Part shown: positions 60,655 to 64,000 of the stretch, piece by piece
How positions within the stretch are numbered: the first letter of the stretch is position 1
Layout of the letters: every line of letters starts with the position of its first letter
Origin: Prochlorococcus sp. AG-347-I21
GTDB lineage: Bacteria; Cyanobacteriota; Cyanobacteriia; PCC-6307; Cyanobiaceae
Length of the DNA stretch: 64,000 nucleotides
Direction: 5' to 3'
NCBI GenBank assembly: GCA_003279055.1
Contig: QCBP01000001.1
Coordinates: 1 to 64,000, forward strand
Notes under the pieces: generated by a model
What the model was told of the DNA's origin: nothing
The model's database searches: none
Seen by the model: the letters and a program-made list of their open reading frames with translations, nothing else
Translations under genes and position numbers: made by a program

Positions 60655-60920
60655 TCCAATTGGACTAGGTGATCTCAACCGATGTTTCGGACAGCGGTTC
60701 GATTCCGCTCAACTCCACTACTTGGGGTTGTAATGGTTTCGACGGGGCATAAGGAAGGTGACTGAAGCTGGCTCGGTTAGAGCAAAAACACAAACGCTAA
60801 CAAAATCGTTAGTTTCTCCCGTCAAACAGCACCAGTTGCTGCTTGATCCTAAAGGAGATGGGGTTATATCAGCCTTATCAACCAAATGATACGCGGAGTC
60901 TGGAAGGACTCTACTTTTTT
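60655..60920 (+). ncRNA. ssrA: Permuted two-piece tmRNA: acceptor piece ~60655-60717, 6-nt spacer 60718-60723, coding piece 60724-~60920
   Basis: 3'-type T-arm/acceptor GCGGTTCGATTCCGCTCAACTCCA lies upstream of 5'-type GGGGTTGTAATGGTTTCGACGGGG; GGGGTTG pairs with CAACTCC; tag at 60796-60846 reads ANKIVSFSRQTAPVAA*; 5' boundary approximate. Confidence 0.92.
60896..60920 (+). terminator. Candidate terminator or processing hairpin at the tmRNA coding-piece 3' end
   Basis: GAGTC-TGGAAG-GACTC followed by TACTTTTTTT. Confidence 0.45.
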
Positions 60921-60972
60921 TAAATATCCAATAAGTTGTAATAGATAATTAATTAGTTTGTAAATATTGCTG

Positions 60973-61006
60973 CAATTACTTGTATGAAAAGTAATTGTTT
61001 TATTTT
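60973..61006 (+). terminator. Candidate rho-independent terminator downstream of tmRNA
   Basis: Perfect 9-bp stem CAATTACTT-GTATGAA-AAGTAATTG followed by TTTTATTTTT. Confidence 0.4.
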
Positions 61007-61076
61007 TATAAGTATAAATACTGAGAAGATAAGTTTTAAATTAATTTATCTTAATTAAAAACTCCAATCTTACAAA

Positions 61077-61214
61077 ATGGAATCTATTAAAAAACTAAAT
61101 GACTTAATAATCAATCTCAAACCTAAAGTTATTAGATTCACGGGCGAAAAATTTCCGACTGAACTATGGAATAGTGGTTACCAGATCAAAAAAAATAAGA
61201 AGATATCTACCTAA
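61077..61214 (+). CDS. Possible 45-aa small protein
   Basis: ATG..TAA: MESIKKLNDLIINLKPKVIRFTGEKFPTELWNSGYQIKKNKKIST; fills a gap between tmRNA and aldo/keto reductase; coding status uncertain. Confidence 0.35.
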   Translation: MESIKKLNDLIINLKPKVIRFTGEKFPTELWNSGYQIKKNKKIST

Positions 61215-61221
61215 AATTTAA

Positions 61222-62184
61222 TTAAATACTCGAAAAAGGATTTTTCGGCATTTTTTTTAAACAATTTTTTGAAACTTCCTGAAGTACATTAAATTCATTT
61301 TTATTTAAATTCCACTTGAATACATTCGATACATCTATAACCTGGGATTTTTTTCGCATTCCAACGAGTGGAATAGTTCCTTGATAACAACACCAATTAA
61401 TTGCTACTTGAGCTTGGGAAACTGATCTTTGTTTCGCAATCTTTTGTAGACACCTCCGCAATTCATATGTTGGTTTTTTATAGTTTTCAAATAAAGCATT
61501 ACGAATAAAACTTTTTTCTTTATTTTCTTCTTTATCTGGATCAATACAGAGTATTCCAAAGGACAAAGGACTATAAGCAAAGAAATCAATATTATTTTCT
61601 TCACAGATTTTTTTTACCTGATATTGTTTTTTTAAATCGGGAGCAAGCAAAGAAAACTGTATCTGAACGCTTTTTAACCTCTGATTTCTTTTTGCCAAGA
61701 AATTAATTAATTTCTTTAACCTTTGAGGACCTATATTTGATAAACCGATTTGAAAGTCAAAGCCTTTATCTTTTAAATCGCAAAGATTATTCAAAAGGCC
61801 TAATTCCTGCCAAGGATTATATTTTGCTGTTGACCAATGTAGTTGCACTATATCTAATTTGTTATTAAGTCTTTCTAAACTTTTCAAAAAAGGTTTATTC
61901 AATCCTCTTTCGCCGATTCTCCAGGGATACGGTGCAAGTTTGGTTGCCACTTGAATTCTTTCCTTTTTTGCAGAAGGAGTATTTAGTAAAAATTTACCTA
62001 TCAATAATTCACTTCTACCCTGAAGATTCCCAGTGCCGTACGAATCTGCAGTATCAATTAAATCAAAACCTCTTAGTAACGCTTCATTATATGTCTCACG
62101 TAAATCATCGTCATTTGTAGATTTGTAATTCCAAAAAAGCTTATTTCCCCAAGACCAAGTACCTAATCCAATTCGTTTCTTCAT
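61222..62184 (-). CDS. Aldo/keto reductase
   Basis: GFDLIDTADSYGTGNLQGRSELLIGKFL, IQVATKLAPYPWR, LDIVQLHW, GLSNIGPQRL, PLVGMRKKSQV. Confidence 0.9.
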   Translation of the reverse strand: MKKRIGLGTWSWGNKLFWNYKSTNDDDLRETYNEALLRGFDLIDTADSYGTGNLQGRSELLIGKFLLNTPSAKKERIQVATKLAPYPWRIGERGLNKPFLKSLERLNNKLDIVQLHWSTAKYNPWQELGLLNNLCDLKDKGFDFQIGLSNIGPQRLKKLINFLAKRNQRLKSVQIQFSLLAPDLKKQYQVKKICEENNIDFFAYSPLSFGILCIDPDKEENKEKSFIRNALFENYKKPTYELRRCLQKIAKQRSVSQAQVAINWCCYQGTIPLVGMRKKSQVIDVSNVFKWNLNKNEFNVLQEVSKNCLKKMPKNPFSSI

Positions 62185-62334
62185 TAGCCTATTTAAATAA
62201 AGAACTTTATAAGGTTATCTAAAAATATTAACTTCTTTAAAATATTTCAAAAAATAAGTTTTAAAGCATTAAAAATCAATTTCTCTTGACATTAAGAAAT
62301 TATTCTCCAAAGTAGGAGAAATAAAACTAAAAAA

Positions 62335-63006
62335 TTGTTCATTACCGTTTGCGGACAAAAGGGGGGAGTGGCCAAGACCTGCACAAGCATTCACCTTGCT
62401 AGTGTTTGGCATTCTGAAGGTAGAAAAGTTTGCATAGTTGATGCTGACAAGAATAGATCTGCATTAGCATACTCATCAAGAGGTAATCTTCCATTTCCAG
62501 TTTTTCCAGTCAGTTCGGCTGCTAAAGCATCAAGATCATCAGAAATCGTAATAACAGATGGACAGGCTAGCAGCGATCAAGAAGAACTTAAACACTTAGC
62601 GTATGGTTCAGATTTAGTTATCTTACCTACAACTGCAAAAGCAAGATCAGTAGAATTAACTGTTGAACTAGCTAATTTATTAAAGAACTTAAAAGTTAAC
62701 CATGCAGTAGTAATAGTAAAAGTTGATTTTAGACAGCAAAAAGCAGCGCAACAAGCCAAAGCAGCTCTAGAAAATTTTGGTTTATATGTTTTTGATACAT
62801 TTATACCCTTACTCTCAGCGTTTGATAAAGCAGAAGCCTCGGGCAATGCTGTCTTTGAAGCTGTAGACGATTTAGGTAGATCAGATCCTCGTCGAATGAC
62901 GGGCTGGTCTGCTTATTGTTCAATTGCCTCACAAATTCCATGCCTGATTTCGAAGCCCTCATCCGACACCAACAACTTAAACAACCAACAACCAATCAGC
63001 GCTTAA
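62335..63006 (+). CDS. ParA/MinD/Soj-like P-loop ATPase (orphan)
   Basis: TTG start; deviant Walker A CGQKGGVAKTCTSIHLA, IVDADKNRSAL, VITDGQASSDQEELKHLAYGSDLVILPTTAKA. Confidence 0.8.
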   Translation: MFITVCGQKGGVAKTCTSIHLASVWHSEGRKVCIVDADKNRSALAYSSRGNLPFPVFPVSSAAKASRSSEIVITDGQASSDQEELKHLAYGSDLVILPTTAKARSVELTVELANLLKNLKVNHAVVIVKVDFRQQKAAQQAKAALENFGLYVFDTFIPLLSAFDKAEASGNAVFEAVDDLGRSDPRRMTGWSAYCSIASQIPCLISKPSSDTNNLNNQQPISA

Positions 63007-63182
63007 AAGTAGTTAATTCTTCTGATTTTGAAGAAGAAAAAAACGAAGAAAAAATAATTACAAAATCAGGATTTTTAGTTAATTTTTTTGGAGGTTTTAT
63101 AGGTTCTGTAATTGGAACTTTAACAATACTTTTTCTTTACATAAATGAATATCTACCAGTAGATTTACTAAAAATTAAGTAG
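62940..63182 (+). CDS. Small membrane protein overlapping parA-like gene
   Basis: MPDFEALIRHQQLKQPTTNQRLKVVNSSDFEEEKNEEKIITKSGFLVNFFGGFIGSVIGTLTILFLYINEYLPVDLLKIK; internal Met of supplied ORF 62916; one TM. Confidence 0.6.
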   Translation: MPDFEALIRHQQLKQPTTNQRLKVVNSSDFEEEKNEEKIITKSGFLVNFFGGFIGSVIGTLTILFLYINEYLPVDLLKIK

Positions 63183-64000
63183 TGTACTCGCTATTTATTT
63201 CAACATACTTTTTAGAAAGATCGCACCCCCAAGCTTTACCTTTAGATTCGCCAGAATTTAAATTAATCATAATTTTAACAATATCATCAACTAAATATCT
63301 ACCTTTCATTCTGGACTTAATATAGTCTGTGACTTTTTGTGGATCATATTTACTTAAGTTACCCTTTTCCAAAATCTGATAATTACCTATATACAAATCA
63401 ACGTCATTAAAATTGAATTGAACTCCAGAATTACCTGCAGCAGAAATGATTCTTCCCCAATTCGGATCACAACCATGTATCGCAGTTTTTACCAAAGCTG
63501 AATTACAGATAGATTTTGCAAGCATTATTGCATCATCATTATTTTTTGCTCCTTGAACCAAAACTTCTAACAAACAATTTGCGCCCTCTCCATCTCTGGC
63601 AATATTTTTTGCCAAGTTTTGACATACAGTATCAATCCCTTCTTGGATAAGTGGGAAAAAACTTTTTTCAATTTTCTCTCCTGCATTTATTCCAACAAAG
63701 GAATCATTTGTACTTGTCTCTCCATCAACTGATATTGCATTAAAAGATTTTTTAACCGCAATAGCAATCATTTTGTCCCATTCCTTTTTTTGAATACTGG
63801 CATCACATGTGATGAAAGCAAGCATTGTAGCCATATTGGGGTAAATCATTCCTGAACCTTTTGCAAATCCTGCTATTTTTATTTTTCTGCCTTGAATAAT
63901 CGTCTCTATTAAAACTTTTTTCAAAGTCAAATCAGTTGTTAAAATTGCTTCTGCTGCATTTTGAAAATTATTAACTTTTAAATCACTAACTAAATTAGGT
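63175..64000 (-). CDS. argJ: Glutamate N-acetyltransferase / amino-acid acetyltransferase ArgJ, C-terminal part (runs off window end)
   Basis: Frame open to window edge (PNLVSDLKVNNFQNAAEAILTTDLTLKK), GFAKGSGMIYPNMATMLAFITCD, GCDPNWGRIISAAGNSG. Confidence 0.93.
   Translation of the reverse strand, partial: PNLVSDLKVNNFQNAAEAILTTDLTLKKVLIETIIQGRKIKIAGFAKGSGMIYPNMATMLAFITCDASIQKKEWDKMIAIAVKKSFNAISVDGETSTNDSFVGINAGEKIEKSFFPLIQEGIDTVCQNLAKNIARDGEGANCLLEVLVQGAKNNDDAIMLAKSICNSALVKTAIHGCDPNWGRIISAAGNSGVQFNFNDVDLYIGNYQILEKGNLSKYDPQKVTDYIKSRMKGRYLVDDIVKIMINLNSGESKGKAWGCDLSKKYVEINSEYTT

Noticed and set aside
1-64000. Search for CRISPR arrays, transposases, integrases, prophage genes, restriction-modification, retrons, toxin-antitoxin pairs
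   Set aside because: No direct-repeat array or diagnostic motif seen on either strand; only the RHH locus at 24.2-25.4 kb was even suggestive and is reported as a finding.

Overview
AT-rich, tightly packed window (genes on both strands, short intergenic gaps). It looks like core genome of a marine picocyanobacterium, most likely a high-light Prochlorococcus. The main markers are zeta-carotene desaturase, PsbX, two Hli proteins, Ycf66, a PetL-like small subunit, sufBCDS, and a permuted two-piece tmRNA whose tag reads ANKIVSFSRQTAPVAA. I annotate about 55 protein-coding genes, including six small ORFs missing from the supplied track: hli, PetL-like, a 47-aa CX3C protein and three small probable membrane or hydrophobic proteins. 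I also annotate one tRNA (Leu, anticodon AAG) and one split tmRNA. I saw no CRISPR array, transposase, integrase, prophage, rRNA operon or obvious defence system. I did not find a clear-cut new multi-gene system. The best leads are the A34 tRNA-Leu(AAG), the split tmRNA, a divergent small-gene locus with nested inverted repeats next to a ribbon-helix-helix regulator (24.2-25.4 kb), a translationally coupled double-domain PTPS plus RibD_C-like reductase, an orphan ParA-like ATPase with an overlapping small membrane protein, and two head-to-head gene pairs with no intergenic DNA. All family calls come from reading motifs by eye; no database search was run.
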